A stretch of DNA of 64,000 bases, from assembly GCF_900107285.1 (NCBI RefSeq), contig NZ_FNPK01000001.1, positions 62,001 to 126,000 of the forward strand, given 5' to 3'. The notes below the pieces were generated by a model, which searched no databases, had not been told where the DNA came from, and worked only from the letters and a program-made list of their open reading frames with translations. This DNA is from Acinetobacter kyonggiensis (GTDB lineage: Bacteria; Pseudomonadota; Gammaproteobacteria; Pseudomonadales; Moraxellaceae). Of the stretch, positions 43,589 to 53,874 are shown piece after piece (the stretch's first letter is position 1; each line of letters begins with the position of its first letter). Position numbers and translations under genes: made by a program.

Positions 43589-44998
43589 TTAGCTTTTATA
43601 TTTCTTAGCAGCCTTTTTAAATTTCTGCACATAACGACGTTTACGTGCTAACACACGCTCATTCACTTGAGACTTACGACCTTCAAATGGATTTTCAGAC
43701 GTTTTAAACTCAATTCGAACCGGTGTACCTTCAAGCTTATAAACTTTACGAAATACATTCTCAAGATAACGGCGATAATCTGCTGGGGTTTTATCCACCT
43801 TATTACCATGAACTACAATCGTTGGTGGATTTTGTCCACCCATATGCGCATAACGCATTTTAATACGACGACCACTAATCATCGGCGGTTGATGTGCTTC
43901 AGTCGCATCATTCAAAATCTGCGTAATTTTCGCAGGTGAAACTTTTAAATGCGAAGAATCATAAGCACGATGGATTGAAGGATATAACTCACCTACCCCT
44001 GTACCATGTAATGCAGAAATGAGATGCACTTTTGCCCATGGAATAAAGTCAAAACGACGGTCAACATCAAGCTTACATTGCTTGCGGTCGTAGTCCGTCA
44101 TGTTGTCCCATTTATTGATGGCAATCACCATGGCACGACCTGCTTCTAAAGCATAGCCAATTAAATGGAGGTCTTGCTCTACTACACCCTCACGGGCATC
44201 TAGAACAACCACAATGACATGGGCATCTTTGATCGCTTGTAAAGTTTTAACAATTGAGAATTTCTCAATCATTTCATCTACTTTACCTTTACGGCGCACA
44301 CCTGCGGTATCAATTAAGGTGTATTGACGACCATCACGCTCAAAAGGAATATAAATCGAATCACGTGTTGTACCCGGTTCGTCAAATGCGACTACACGCT
44401 CTTCACCCAACAAACGGTTAACCAAGGTCGACTTACCGACGTTTGGACGACCAATAATCGCTAAACGCAGACCTGTTGCTTTATCGTGTGCAGCACCATC
44501 TTCATCTTCAGGAACGTCTTCAAGCACTTCCTCAAGCATTTGTGCCACACCACGACCATGACTGGCCGCAACGTGTAATGGCTCACCAAAGCCCAGTTGA
44601 TAAAACTCAACCACAGCAGCTTCAGCATGAACGCCATCGACTTTATTCGCCACGAGGTAAACTTTTTTACCCAAAGTACGAATTTCACGGGCAATCTGTT
44701 CATCAGATGCAAGTAGTCCTGCGCGTGCATCGACTACAAAAACAATAATATCTGCTTCATTGATGGCGGTTTTAGACTGTTCTGCCATATAGGCATCAAT
44801 ACCACCTTCACTTTCGCCAATACCGCCAGTATCGACCACAATAAATGATTTATTTTGGAAAACAGCATCGCCATATTTACGGTCACGCGTAAGACCAGCA
44901 AAGTCAGCAACGAGTGCATCACGGCTCTTGGTAATCTGATTAAATAATGTTGATTTTCCGACGTTCGGACGACCAATGAGCGCAATTACGGGTTTCAT
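43589..44998 (-). CDS. der: Ribosome biogenesis GTPase Der (EngA)
   Basis: A 469-residue double-GTPase needed for 50S maturation. Two G domains are visible, each with its own P-loop ([15 protein letters not shown] near residue 7 and [16 protein letters not shown] near residue 180), G3 ([16 protein letters not shown]) and G4 (NKVDG; NKWD), followed by a KH-like C-terminal domain with [11 protein letters not shown]. It ends the conserved bamB-der neighbourhood but is separated from bamB by a strong terminator. Confidence 0.97.
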   Translation of the reverse strand: MKPVIALIGRPNVGKSTLFNQITKSRDALVADFAGLTRDRKYGDAVFQNKSFIVVDTGGIGESEGGIDAYMAEQSKTAINEADIIVFVVDARAGLLASDEQIAREIRTLGKKVYLVANKVDGVHAEAAVVEFYQLGFGEPLHVAASHGRGVAQMLEEVLEDVPEDEDGAAHDKATGLRLAIIGRPNVGKSTLVNRLLGEERVVAFDEPGTTRDSIYIPFERDGRQYTLIDTAGVRRKGKVDEMIEKFSIVKTLQAIKDAHVIVVVLDAREGVVEQDLHLIGYALEAGRAMVIAINKWDNMTDYDRKQCKLDVDRRFDFIPWAKVHLISALHGTGVGELYPSIHRAYDSSHLKVSPAKITQILNDATEAHQPPMISGRRIKMRYAHMGGQNPPTIVVHGNKVDKTPADYRRYLENVFRKVYKLEGTPVRIEFKTSENPFEGRKSQVNERVLARKRRYVQKFKKAAKKYKS

Positions 44999-45085
44999 AG
45001 ATTAACCTTTATTCAAAATCAGCCAGTGAGACTGGTCTGAACATCAGAAACAATGGAAGAAAATAAAATATAAATAACTAAATAA

Positions 45086-45122
45086 AACACGGGGCATTGA
45101 AAATTTTCAAATACCCCGTGTT
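45086..45122 (-). terminator. Terminator of the rlmN-to-bamB operon
   Basis: AACACGGGG and CCCCGTGTT form a 9-bp stem (extended inward by ATT/AAT-type pairs and a GAAAATTTTC core). On the minus strand TTATTT follows. It lies 45 bases after the bamB stop. Confidence 0.85.
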
Positions 45123-45167
45123 CAAAAAATACGGATTTCGCCTAGTTTAACATAAGCTAGAACAAAA

Positions 45168-46319
45168 TTAACGATTCTGCCAAACGCTTAACGCACCCTT
45201 TCGAGTGGAAACATACAGCTGATTATCAATTACACGTAATGAACGTACTTCACCACTGGTTTTTGAACGACCAATCAGTTGCCCAGAAGTTGGATCAATT
45301 AAGTGTAATACACCATCAAGATCACCCACTACAAGGTCTTGACCAAGAACAACAGGATTGCTTAATTGACGATTCAGCAAACTGTCGTTTTGCCACAGTT
45401 GTTCACCTGTTGTCAGTGCATAAGCCGTAATTTTACCATCAGCTTGAGCAACATAAACGGTGTTATTAAATACTTCTGGACGTAAAATACTGCTTGCATC
45501 TTCACTCCACACCACTTGTTGTGAAGCTAAATCAGTCACAGTGACCTGTCCTTGAAAACTGGTCGTCACCAAAAATTGTCCTGCAACGACAGGATCACCA
45601 TCAATATCATTTAGACGTTGAATATCTGAACGACCTTCACTGACTGCAACACGGCGCTGCATACGCGGTATACCACTTAACACATCAAGCGCATAGACAT
45701 AAGCATTGGATGAAGCAATTAAAACTGTACGCGAATCAAGTGCAACAGGGGATGCCATGCCACGTAAGCTAAATTGTACATTCGGCAAATTGTATGTCCA
45801 AACTTGCTGACCTGTCGCCAGATCATGGGCATAAACAGTACCGTCGTTGCTGACGCTAATCACGCGACCAGATTGAATCAATGAAGCCGACAATAAAGCA
45901 CCTGATAACTGTGCTGTCCACTTTTGTTCACCTGTGGCTTGATCAAGGGCAAACAGTTGACCCTTTTTATTCCCAACAACAACAGTCCCTTCACTGGCTT
46001 CTACACCAGAGCTTAAGCCCTGTTTAGAAACTTGTTTTTCCCATAGACGTTGCTTTCCTTGGTAAGCACTTACTTCACCTTTAGGATCAAGGGCGAAAAC
46101 CACCCCATTGTCCACATCTAAACGCAGACGTAATGGATCTTCTTCACTGGTTGAAGAAACGCTATGAGAAAATACAGGAACAAGACTTTTTGCTTGGACG
46201 AGTTTCGGCAATGGATTGGGTTTAACCTTCTCCACTTTAATTTTATTTGTTGAACAGCCAACAAGTGCAAAGGTTAAAATTGTTAGCGCAAAAGGTATTT
46301 TGTATTTTCTATCCATCAT
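45168..46319 (-). CDS. bamB: Outer-membrane assembly lipoprotein BamB
   Basis: A 383-residue accessory lipoprotein of the BAM complex that helps insert beta-barrel proteins, including the TonB-dependent receptors. The signal peptide ends in lipobox LVGC (cysteine about 22), and the mature part is a beta-propeller of PQQ-like repeats (for example LFALDQATGEQKWTAQL, VYAHDLATGQQVWTYNL and ITAYALTTGEQLWQND). The start ATG (two in a row, 46319 and 46316) overlaps the yfgM stop. Confidence 0.95.
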   Translation of the reverse strand: MMDRKYKIPFALTILTFALVGCSTNKIKVEKVKPNPLPKLVQAKSLVPVFSHSVSSTSEEDPLRLRLDVDNGVVFALDPKGEVSAYQGKQRLWEKQVSKQGLSSGVEASEGTVVVGNKKGQLFALDQATGEQKWTAQLSGALLSASLIQSGRVISVSNDGTVYAHDLATGQQVWTYNLPNVQFSLRGMASPVALDSRTVLIASSNAYVYALDVLSGIPRMQRRVAVSEGRSDIQRLNDIDGDPVVAGQFLVTTSFQGQVTVTDLASQQVVWSEDASSILRPEVFNNTVYVAQADGKITAYALTTGEQLWQNDSLLNRQLSNPVVLGQDLVVGDLDGVLHLIDPTSGQLIGRSKTSGEVRSLRVIDNQLYVSTRKGALSVWQNR

Positions 46320-47017
46320 GACTCATCCACTTGTGTTTCTAAAATTGGGCGTTCAACTTCAGGATCATCAACTAAAACGCCGACACTTTCGAGTTTAATT
46401 TGTAAAATTTGACGTTCTTGTTGGCGTTCAACCAGTGCATCCCATGCACTTTGATAGGATTTTTTCGCATTTTCGATATCATTTTTAGCAACATACACAT
46501 CACCGCGTGCTTCATCAGCTGTCGCTTTAAAAGCAGGATCCGTCACCAAAGATAAGGTTTTAATTGCTTCATCATATTTATTTTGAGCAAGCTGAGCATA
46601 AGCCAAACGCAGTTTAACCACTTGAACCAAGCCAGTATCATCTAGCTTAGAATTTTCAACTTTTTTCAATGCGCGTTCTGCATGTGCATAATCCGCTTTG
46701 TCATAAGCCAATTTTGCCATGAGCAATTGCGTTTGAATGGCTTGTGCAGAATCGGGTGCGTCTTTGACAATTTTGTCCGCAATTGCAGATAAAGCATTAA
46801 ATGCATTGGGATTGCCTTGTGCATTCTTCGCATCATCCATCAACTGTTGAACTTTGGCTGTTTCCATTTGTGATTCAGCCAAATTTTTCTTCTGCCAATA
46901 TTCCCAACCGAAAAAGGCAATCAACGCAATTAGAATCCCACTAATCATGGCAGAACCATATTTTTTAGTGAAAGATTTTAAGCTATCAAGTTGTTCATCA
47001 TCACTCAATGCGTTCAT
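46316..47017 (-). CDS. yfgM: YfgM-family TPR protein (SecYEG-associated periplasmic chaperone factor)
   Basis: A 233-residue protein with a short cytoplasmic N-terminus (DDEQLDSLKSFTKKYG), one membrane helix (about residues 22-41, ISGILIALIAFFGWEYW) and a periplasmic TPR-like domain (NKYDEAIKTLSLV). In E. coli YfgM associates with SecYEG and the chaperone PpiD. It is in the conserved hisS-yfgM-bamB order and overlaps the bamB start. Confidence 0.9.
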   Translation of the reverse strand: MNALSDDEQLDSLKSFTKKYGSAMISGILIALIAFFGWEYWQKKNLAESQMETAKVQQLMDDAKNAQGNPNAFNALSAIADKIVKDAPDSAQAIQTQLLMAKLAYDKADYAHAERALKKVENSKLDDTGLVQVVKLRLAYAQLAQNKYDEAIKTLSLVTDPAFKATADEARGDVYVAKNDIENAKKSYQSAWDALVERQQERQILQIKLESVGVLVDDPEVERPILETQVDES

Positions 47018-47047
47018 GTGATTACCTTTTCCTTATGTTTTTTAAGC

Positions 47048-48343
47048 TTATTTTGAAGAAAATTTTTGAATGAAGAATGGTACAACATTTGCCACGGCAA
47101 CTTCAGTTTGCTCGGCAGTCGCCAATTCTTTCACGGTTAATTGCTGCGCTTCCCACTCACGCTCACCGACAATCACAGCAAAAATAGCGCCGGACTGATC
47201 TGCTTTTTTCATTTGGCTCTTCATCGAACCTTGTGAACCGACTTTCAGACGAATATTACTATTTTCTGCTTCCAGTTGGTTACGAATTTGTTCTGCCAGA
47301 AGCAATGCTTTACCTTGCAATGCAGCATCTGATAATAAGAACACTTCGCAATCACGTACTGGTGTCTGGTCTTCAACTTGCTCAAGTAGAAGCAGTAAAC
47401 GCTCCATTCCCATAGCAAAACCAACAGCAGGTACAGATTGATCGGCCTTGCCTTTCAATTGACCCACCAGACCGTCGTAACGACCACCTGCACAAATGGT
47501 GCCTTGTGAACCTAAATGTGTCGTTGTCCATTCAAAGACAGTTTTGTTGTAGTAGTCGAGACCACGTACCAATTTTTGGTTAATCACAAATTCTACGCCT
47601 GCATCAGTTAAATACTGTTGCAAGGTCGCAAAGTGATTCATGCTGTCTTCACCCATGAAATCATGCAGTTTTGGTGCATTTTCAAGGATTTGTTGTGTAC
47701 GCGCATCTTTAGAATCCAAAATACGCAATGGATTGGTGGTTAAACGGCGCTGCGAATCTTCATCTAATTCAGCTTTATGCTGGTTCAAAAATTCAACCAA
47801 TGCCGCACGGTATTCTGCACGTTCGTCCGACTCACCCAAAGTATTCAGTTCAAGCTGAACTTTATCGGCAACACCCATGCGTTTCCACAAACGTGCGGTC
47901 ATTAGAATCAATTCAGCATCTTGGTCAGGTGTAGCAACACCAAATGTTTCCACACCAAATTGATGAAACTGACGGTAGCGACCTTTTTGTGGTTTTTCAT
48001 AACGGAACATTGGACCGATATACCACACACGAGGGGTCGCACCACGAAGCAAATTATGCTCAAGCATGGCACGAACACAACCAGCTGTTCCTTCTGGACG
48101 TAAAGTCAAAGACTCTGGTGGATTACCTTTGTCCAGAAATGTATACATTTCTTTTTCGACAATATCCGTCGCGTCACCAATTGAGCGTTTGAACAAATTG
48201 GTTTGTTCAACGATAGGCAAACGAATCTGCTGATAACCATACGCATCCATAAGTGATGCTAAATGTTGCTCAAGACGTCTCCACGCAGCAGTTTGCGTTG
48301 GCAGAACGTCATTAAAACCTTTGATTGCGACAATTGAACTCAT
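47048..48343 (-). CDS. hisS: Histidyl-tRNA synthetase
   Basis: Class II synthetase of 431 residues. Motif 2 is visible in the [15 protein letters not shown] and [20 protein letters not shown] stretches, the histidine-specific region in [15 protein letters not shown], and motif 3 in [15 protein letters not shown]. It begins 7 bases after the ispG stop in the same operon. Confidence 0.97.
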   Translation of the reverse strand: MSSIVAIKGFNDVLPTQTAAWRRLEQHLASLMDAYGYQQIRLPIVEQTNLFKRSIGDATDIVEKEMYTFLDKGNPPESLTLRPEGTAGCVRAMLEHNLLRGATPRVWYIGPMFRYEKPQKGRYRQFHQFGVETFGVATPDQDAELILMTARLWKRMGVADKVQLELNTLGESDERAEYRAALVEFLNQHKAELDEDSQRRLTTNPLRILDSKDARTQQILENAPKLHDFMGEDSMNHFATLQQYLTDAGVEFVINQKLVRGLDYYNKTVFEWTTTHLGSQGTICAGGRYDGLVGQLKGKADQSVPAVGFAMGMERLLLLLEQVEDQTPVRDCEVFLLSDAALQGKALLLAEQIRNQLEAENSNIRLKVGSQGSMKSQMKKADQSGAIFAVIVGEREWEAQQLTVKELATAEQTEVAVANVVPFFIQKFSSK

Positions 48344-48350
48344 GACCTAC

Positions 48351-49466
48351 TCAAAAACTTGTGCGAATAATTTCTTTAGATTTAGCTTCTTCAAGCTCGA
48401 CTACACGTTGACGAACCATCGTTTCGATTTCATCAACCAACTGATTAGTATCAATTAAATGGCTTTTTTCACCATTACGATATACCAGTGAACGCGGTGC
48501 AGCACCCACAACGCCAATATCGGCTTCTTTGGCTTCGCCTGGGCCATTCACCTTACATCCAATGACAGATACATCCATTGGCGTACGAATATCTTCCAAA
48601 CGTTCTTCTAAAGCTTGCATCACAGCAATCACGTTAAATTCTTGACGTGAACAACTTGGACAAGCAATAAAGTTAATGCCATTGGAACGTAAGCTCAGTG
48701 ATTTTAAAATATCAAAACCAATTTTCACTTCTTCTTCAGGTTCAGCCGCCAATGAAATACGCATCGTATCACCGATACCTTCCATCAATAGACCACCTAA
48801 CGCAATCGCAGATTTCACTGAACCAGTACGATAAATCCCTGCTTCGGTCACACCCAAATGCAACGGATTATCAATCTGTTGAGACAACAGACGGTAGGCA
48901 TCCATGGTTAAAAACACATTGGATGCTTTCACTGAAATTTTAAATTCTTGGTAATTTAAACGGTCTAAAATATCAATGTGGCGCATGGCTGACTCAAGCA
49001 ATGCCTGACCCGTTGGCTCACCATATTTTTTCTGAATATCTTTTTCTAACGAACCAGCATTCACCCCGATACGCATCGAAATATCATGATATTTTGCGGC
49101 AGCAACCACTTCACGAATTTTTGCTTCAGAACCAATATTACCCGGATTGATACGTAAACAATCCGCACCGGCATCTGCTACGGCCAAAGCAATTTTATAG
49201 TCAAAATGAATATCAGCAACCAAAGGTACACTGACTTGCTTACGAATTTCACCAAAAGCGGCTGCGGCTTCCATTGAAGGCACAGAAACACGCATGATGT
49301 CCGCACCCGCTTCGGCACAACGTTGAATTTGCGCAACCGTTGCAGCGACATCACAGGTTTCAGTATTGGTCATACTCTGGATGCTAATTGGTGCATCGCC
49401 ACCCACGTAGACTGAACCAACACGAATTTTACGAGTGGGACGACGCTTAATTGGATTTACAATCAT
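48351..49466 (-). CDS. ispG: 4-hydroxy-3-methylbut-2-enyl diphosphate synthase (IspG/GcpE)
   Basis: Iron-sulfur enzyme of the MEP isoprenoid pathway, 371 residues. It begins with the conserved [16 protein letters not shown] and [13 protein letters not shown], and the [4Fe-4S] ligands are in [10 protein letters not shown] and the later [16 protein letters not shown]. It lies between rodZ and hisS in the conserved order. Confidence 0.97.
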   Translation of the reverse strand: MIVNPIKRRPTRKIRVGSVYVGGDAPISIQSMTNTETCDVAATVAQIQRCAEAGADIMRVSVPSMEAAAAFGEIRKQVSVPLVADIHFDYKIALAVADAGADCLRINPGNIGSEAKIREVVAAAKYHDISMRIGVNAGSLEKDIQKKYGEPTGQALLESAMRHIDILDRLNYQEFKISVKASNVFLTMDAYRLLSQQIDNPLHLGVTEAGIYRTGSVKSAIALGGLLMEGIGDTMRISLAAEPEEEVKIGFDILKSLSLRSNGINFIACPSCSRQEFNVIAVMQALEERLEDIRTPMDVSVIGCKVNGPGEAKEADIGVVGAAPRSLVYRNGEKSHLIDTNQLVDEIETMVRQRVVELEEAKSKEIIRTSF

Positions 49467-49490
49467 GAATATCGCTCTTCTCTTGACCCA

Positions 49491-50279
49491 TTAACGTGAC
49501 AAACGGAAGTCTGCTTTGCCATTCACTGTATAAGGTGACAAAGCAATTTTTTCATTATTCAAGGTTAAGGTTACAACCGATGCATCATCAAGGCGAATTT
49601 GGAACGGGGTTTCACCATTCAATTTCACTGTCGCGGCTTGACGACCTGTTGCGAGCACCTTCCCAGTCGAATCAACAATATGAACAGAAGTCGGTTGACT
49701 AAACTCTAGCTCCAATTGATCACCAGATACAGCTGTTGAATTATCTAAATTCAATACTTCTACATCTGATTCCGCTGGAGCAACATCACGACTATCACTT
49801 TTGCTTGCTGACCAATTTTGTATCGCCATAGCTGCAATAGCCAAAATCACTAGGATCACGCCAGCAATAACCATGCGCTTTAACCACTTTTTATTACGAT
49901 CACTATTAGAACCTGAGAGTTTACCCATAATTTTAATCGGTGAATTGTTTAAAGCATGGTTGGGCAACAAGCCTGTATCATTTTGATAAATTTCATCAAA
50001 ACGCTGAATAATACTGCTTGCATCTGCCTTTAAGTATTTTGCATAGGTACGATAGTAACCTTTAATAAAGGTTGCTTCAGGTAAAGCCTTATAGTCATCT
50101 TGCTCTAAAGCTGTCAAAGTTTTCAAAGGGATATTCAAATCTTTGGCAGCGTCATTTAATTCACGCTTTTGTGCAATTCGAATTTGACGTAAGTACTCAC
50201 CTGGACGCTGAATATTTCCTAATGCATTGGGTACTACGCTTGAACCATTCGATTGCTGTGAATTAGGATTTACTTCCAT
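49491..50279 (-). CDS. rodZ: Cytoskeletal morphogenesis protein RodZ
   Basis: Membrane-anchored regulator of MreB and rod shape. The 262 residues have an N-terminal helix-turn-helix (GEYLRQIRIAQKRELNDAAK, residues about 27-95), a single membrane helix at about residues 135-153 (VIAGVILVILAIAAMAI), and a C-terminal periplasmic beta domain (DUF4115-like; LELEFSQPTSVHIVDSTGK). Its start overlaps the pilF stop by 10 bases. Confidence 0.92.
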   Translation of the reverse strand: MEVNPNSQQSNGSSVVPNALGNIQRPGEYLRQIRIAQKRELNDAAKDLNIPLKTLTALEQDDYKALPEATFIKGYYRTYAKYLKADASSIIQRFDEIYQNDTGLLPNHALNNSPIKIMGKLSGSNSDRNKKWLKRMVIAGVILVILAIAAMAIQNWSASKSDSRDVAPAESDVEVLNLDNSTAVSGDQLELEFSQPTSVHIVDSTGKVLATGRQAATVKLNGETPFQIRLDDASVVTLTLNNEKIALSPYTVNGKADFRLSR

Positions 50280-51079
50280 ACGGCCTCAGTACTGTACTTT
50301 AATTGCAGATAACGTTGGTATTCTGGACTTTCTGGGAACAGAGCTCGTAATTGATTCACAAGCTCCTGCATTCCCATCGTGTCACTATTTGCTCGTGCAA
50401 TCCGGATACCAATCCAAAGCGCACGTGCACCTTGATTTTTCTGACCAACCCCACGCACAAATTGTTCATACAATTGTGTCGCAGCAGCGGTCTGTTGTTT
50501 CAAATAAAAAATTTCTGACAACTCTAACATTGAAATAGAGGAATCACGATTCACTTGCAGGGCTTGTTTGAATGATTTTTCAGCATTCGCAACATCGCCT
50601 AGTTTTAAATAAATTCGTCCTACATTTTCCAAAGCTTTATAACGTTGATCATAGCCCAGTGTCGTTCCTGCCACATTAAGCTGTTCAATGGCATCATTAT
50701 AACGCTCAACTTGATACAAATAAGTACCATAGTTGTTACGGGCTTGTGCATTTTTAGGATCAGCAGAAATTGCACGCTTAAAATAGGCTTCTGCTTTATC
50801 CATACTGGTTTTACTGCCCTCTTGTTGCAGTAAAATTCCCATCATCATATTGGCTGCTGAATCACGAGAGTCGATATCCAGTGCCTGATCTAAAGCACGT
50901 TTTGCCGAATCTAGCTCTCCAGATTTAATATATTCGGCTGCCAATTGAGTCCGAACTTTAACAGCCTTTTCAGGGTCTTTCTTACCCATTGTTGTTGTCG
51001 GTGTTTGACAAGCAGTCATAAAAATAGCAGACAAACCTATTGCTGTCATAAATGCTAATTTATATGTGGGCTTTCTCAA
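50270..51079 (-). CDS. pilF: Type IV pilus biogenesis/stability lipoprotein PilF (PilW)
   Basis: The pilotin that helps the PilQ secretin reach the outer membrane. I choose the TTG at 51079, preceded by AAGGGGG, giving 269 residues (LRKPTYKLAFMTAIGLSAIFM; lipobox MTAC). The longer frame would overlap rlmN by 26 bases. The mature protein is a TPR array (for example SGELDSAKRALDQALDIDSR, AEAYFKRAISADPKNAQARN and GDVANAEKSFKQALQV). The rlmN-pilF-rodZ order matches Pseudomonas. Confidence 0.9.
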   Translation of the reverse strand: MRKPTYKLAFMTAIGLSAIFMTACQTPTTTMGKKDPEKAVKVRTQLAAEYIKSGELDSAKRALDQALDIDSRDSAANMMMGILLQQEGSKTSMDKAEAYFKRAISADPKNAQARNNYGTYLYQVERYNDAIEQLNVAGTTLGYDQRYKALENVGRIYLKLGDVANAEKSFKQALQVNRDSSISMLELSEIFYLKQQTAAATQLYEQFVRGVGQKNQGARALWIGIRIARANSDTMGMQELVNQLRALFPESPEYQRYLQLKYSTEAVWK

Positions 51080-51095
51080 TTGGCATCCCCCTTTA

Positions 51096-52331
51096 TTATC
51101 CTTGCGAGCGCATAATCTCATTCTGCTGCGCTACTTTCTTTTTCCACTGTTCCGCACGACGTGTACGATCAGCCACTTGACCCACCAACTGTCCACATGC
51201 AGCATCAATATCATCACCGCGTGTCTGACGAATCGTACACACAAAACCAGCATCAGACAAAGTTTTTTGGAAAGAAAGAATACGGTTACGACTTGAGCGA
51301 CCATATGGGGCATGCGGGAATGGATTAAATGGAATTAAATTAATTTTACTCGGTAAGTTCTTTAACAACTTAATCATTTGCTGTGCATGCTCAGGATGAT
51401 CATTCACCCCATCCAACATGACATATTCAATGGTCACGTGTTTACGTGAACTTTCATTACCGTCTTTTGCAATATAACGCTGACACGCAGCAATCAATTG
51501 CGCTAACGGATATTTTTTATTAATAGGCACCAATTCATTACGCAATTCATCATTTGGCGCATGCAATGAAATCGCCAAAGCAACATCAATATCTTTGACC
51601 AACTGATCAATTTTCGGCACCACACCTGAAGTTGACAAAGTCACACGGCGTTTAGACATGCCATAAGCAAAGTCGTCGAGCATAATGCGCATTGAGCTGA
51701 GGACTGCATCATAATTGAGTAGAGGCTCACCCATACCCATCATCACCACATTGGTCACCGAGCGCTCACGGTCAGCAACAGGTACATCTTCCATATAGGA
51801 ATAGTTTGCTACCCATAATTGGCCAATAATTTCATCAGGGGTTAAATCACGCTGAAAACCTTGTTTACCGGTTGAACAAAATGAACAATCGAGTGCGCAA
51901 CCGACTTGTGAAGAAATACATAACGTGCGACGTAAACCACTGCGATGTTCGGCAGGAATCAGAACGGTTTCAACCAATGAGCCGTCACCTTCTCCAACAC
52001 GAAAGACCCACTTACGCGTACCATCTTTAGAATAATTTTTATGCACGACTTCTGGTGCTTTAATTTCACAAAGTTTTTCGAGTTTTTCACGTAACTTGCC
52101 TGAGATATTGGTCATCTCGGCAAAATCAGTGACAAAAAATTGGTGAATCCATTTCATCACCTGACCCGCACGGAATTTCTTTTCCCCGATATCTTCGAAG
52201 AATTGTTCCAATTGCGGACGTGACATGCCAAGTAAGTTCACTTTCGTAACAGTATTTTGCTGCGTCGGAGCGGATGGAGATTGTGGCTGTTCAGCAGAAA
52301 TTGCTGCTGTAGCGACTACTTCAGTACTCAT
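51096..52331 (-). CDS. rlmN: 23S rRNA (adenine-2503-C2)/tRNA methyltransferase RlmN
   Basis: Radical-SAM enzyme of 411 residues that methylates A2503 of 23S rRNA and A37 of some tRNAs. The cluster motif CALDCSFC is in [20 protein letters not shown]; the second half has [12 protein letters not shown] and [10 protein letters not shown]. The N-terminal 30 residues (rich in A, Q and P) extend beyond the usual family start but have no obvious alternative start. It opens the operon, just after the ndk terminator. Confidence 0.96.
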   Translation of the reverse strand: MSTEVVATAAISAEQPQSPSAPTQQNTVTKVNLLGMSRPQLEQFFEDIGEKKFRAGQVMKWIHQFFVTDFAEMTNISGKLREKLEKLCEIKAPEVVHKNYSKDGTRKWVFRVGEGDGSLVETVLIPAEHRSGLRRTLCISSQVGCALDCSFCSTGKQGFQRDLTPDEIIGQLWVANYSYMEDVPVADRERSVTNVVMMGMGEPLLNYDAVLSSMRIMLDDFAYGMSKRRVTLSTSGVVPKIDQLVKDIDVALAISLHAPNDELRNELVPINKKYPLAQLIAACQRYIAKDGNESSRKHVTIEYVMLDGVNDHPEHAQQMIKLLKNLPSKINLIPFNPFPHAPYGRSSRNRILSFQKTLSDAGFVCTIRQTRGDDIDAACGQLVGQVADRTRRAEQWKKKVAQQNEIMRSQG

Positions 52332-52407
52332 GTGTATTACCTAAACCATGTCTAAAGATGAAAGGAGAAGCTCAATATGTGAGCAAAGCTTTATTCAGAG
52401 AATAAAA

Positions 52408-52441
52408 AAACCAGATAAGTATAATAACACTTATCTGGTTT
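52408..52441 (-). terminator. Terminator of ndk
   Basis: AAACCAGATAAGT and ACTTATCTGGTTT form a perfect 13-bp stem with an 8-base loop; on the minus strand TTTTATTC follows. Confidence 0.88.
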
Positions 52442-52453
52442 GAATACTTCGAA

Positions 52454-52885
52454 TTAACGAGTACGTGGGCAGATCTCAGTTTGAGCGAAGAAGTAGTTAA
52501 CTTCACGATCAGCAGATGCAACTGAGTCAGAACCATGCGCAGCGTTTTCGTCGATGCTTACTGCGAAGTCTGCACGAATTGTACCAGGAGCAGCTTCTTT
52601 AGGATTAGTTGCGCCAAGGATTTCACGGTGTGCAAGAATAGCGTTTTCGCCTTCAAGAACAGATACTACAACAGGACCAGAAGTCATGAATGCAACAAGG
52701 TCAGCAAAGAAACCACGTTCTTTATGCTCAGCATAGAAGCCTTCAGCTTCAGCTTGAGTCAAATGTTTCATTTTAGTTGCAACAATTTTAAGACCCGCTT
52801 TTTCAAAACGAGCAAAAATTTCGCCAACATTGTTTTTAGCAACAGCATCAGGTTTTACGATAGATAAAGCGCGTTCAATAGCCAT
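52454..52885 (-). CDS. ndk: Nucleoside diphosphate kinase
   Basis: The 143-residue enzyme balances NTP and dNTP pools through a phospho-histidine. The active-site motif is NAAHGSDS with the catalytic histidine; [14 protein letters not shown] begins the protein and [18 protein letters not shown] is conserved. AAGGAGCC precedes the ATG. A terminator separates it from rlmN. Confidence 0.97.
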   Translation of the reverse strand: MAIERALSIVKPDAVAKNNVGEIFARFEKAGLKIVATKMKHLTQAEAEGFYAEHKERGFFADLVAFMTSGPVVVSVLEGENAILAHREILGATNPKEAAPGTIRADFAVSIDENAAHGSDSVASADREVNYFFAQTEICPRTR

Positions 52886-52925
52886 GATTGGCTCCTTAGG
52901 TCAATTTGACGTTAAAATTTTGCGC

Positions 52926-52931
52926 ATTATA
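52926..52931 (-). promoter_or_regulatory. Perfect -10 hexamer of the ndk promoter
   Basis: On the minus strand TATAAT lies about 40 bases upstream of the ndk start (context CGGTATAATGCGC). No good -35 is found at 16-18 bases, so the promoter call is partial. Confidence 0.45.
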
Positions 52932-53003
52932 CCGAATAATGGGCAATTTTCTGCTTTTGATATGTAAAAAAAATGCTTTTTTCGACATGCAGAAAGCTGA
53001 GGA

Positions 53004-53204
53004 TTAGTTTGCTTCATCAATCCATGCCATTTGAATCCCTTCCAACAGACCTTCTGTCGATTTGGTCGGATCATCACTAAAATCTGGCAAGGCACAGACC
53101 CACGCATGTAAGTCAGTAAAGCGAATCCATTGCGGATCTACATCTGGATGTGCTTCTGAAAGTTCAATGGCAAGATCAATGGTGTCAGTCCAACGTAAAC
53201 CCAT
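53004..53204 (-). CDS. iscX: Fe-S cluster assembly protein IscX
   Basis: A 66-residue acidic protein that binds IscS and modulates iron-sulfur assembly. It follows the family pattern closely: MGLRWTDTIDLAIELSEAHP, then VDPQWIRFTDLHAWVCALPDF and the C-terminal AWIDEAN. The rest of the isc operon is not in the window. The iscX-ndk-rlmN order also occurs in Pseudomonas. Confidence 0.93.
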   Translation of the reverse strand: MGLRWTDTIDLAIELSEAHPDVDPQWIRFTDLHAWVCALPDFSDDPTKSTEGLLEGIQMAWIDEAN

Positions 53205-53291
53205 GGGTATTCCTTAGCGCTAAATGAATCGTGCTACTTTAACAAATTCCTAAAATTGAAAAATAGTTTTTCGGTTTTTAAAAGCACATTT

Positions 53292-53846
53292 TTATAAGAT
53301 GATATTTAAAAAGGGTGCAGCGCAAATAATTCCACTGGCGATGACCACACCAATCAATGCACCCACCAAGACATCACTTGGATAATGTAAACCCAATACC
53401 ATCCGTGATATCGCAACCAAAATGGTAAAAGGTAACATCAGAATCAGCAGCACTGGCTGAATATATCCCAGCACCGTGCTTGCCATAACTGCATGTAAAG
53501 TGTGACCCGATGGAAAACTAAAGTGATCTAGTGGTTGCTCTTGTAACCGAATCACTTGATGCACTTGATAAGGTCGAGGACGGGTGGTTTTTTGTTTTAA
53601 AATTTTATAAATAGCCGTTCCGACAGACCCACCAATAATGAGATAAAGCAGTTGCACCAGATAAAATAGCCCTTCCAACATCCAAAGACCAGCCAACATG
53701 GTCAACCAAAATAAACCATCACCCAAACGGCTAATGATTTTAAAAAAATAAGCGACCGTTTGTGAGTGTGAAAAATGATTTAAATATAAACACCCTTTTA
53801 AATCCAGATCCAGCACCGTTATTTTTACTTTTTTTAAATTCATCAT
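53292..53846 (-). CDS. PAP2-family membrane phosphatase
   Basis: A 184-residue inner-membrane lipid or isoprenoid-phosphate phosphatase. The three acid-phosphatase motifs are present: KQKTTRPRP, FPSGHTLHA and SRMVLGLHYPSDV. Hydrophobic segments surround them. It lies 28 bases downstream of a glycosyltransferase gene on the same strand, which suggests a role in glycolipid or polyprenyl-phosphate recycling. The substrate is unknown. Confidence 0.87.
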   Translation of the reverse strand: MMNLKKVKITVLDLDLKGCLYLNHFSHSQTVAYFFKIISRLGDGLFWLTMLAGLWMLEGLFYLVQLLYLIIGGSVGTAIYKILKQKTTRPRPYQVHQVIRLQEQPLDHFSFPSGHTLHAVMASTVLGYIQPVLLILMLPFTILVAISRMVLGLHYPSDVLVGALIGVVIASGIICAAPFLNIIL

Positions 53847-53874
53847 GATTCTCCTTTAAGCTTTGGCTTAAAAT

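Noticed and set aside
52901..53107. Minus-strand frame of 68 codons overlapping iscX
   Set aside because: It overlaps iscX in another frame and has no family likeness; a shadow of iscX and its downstream spacer.
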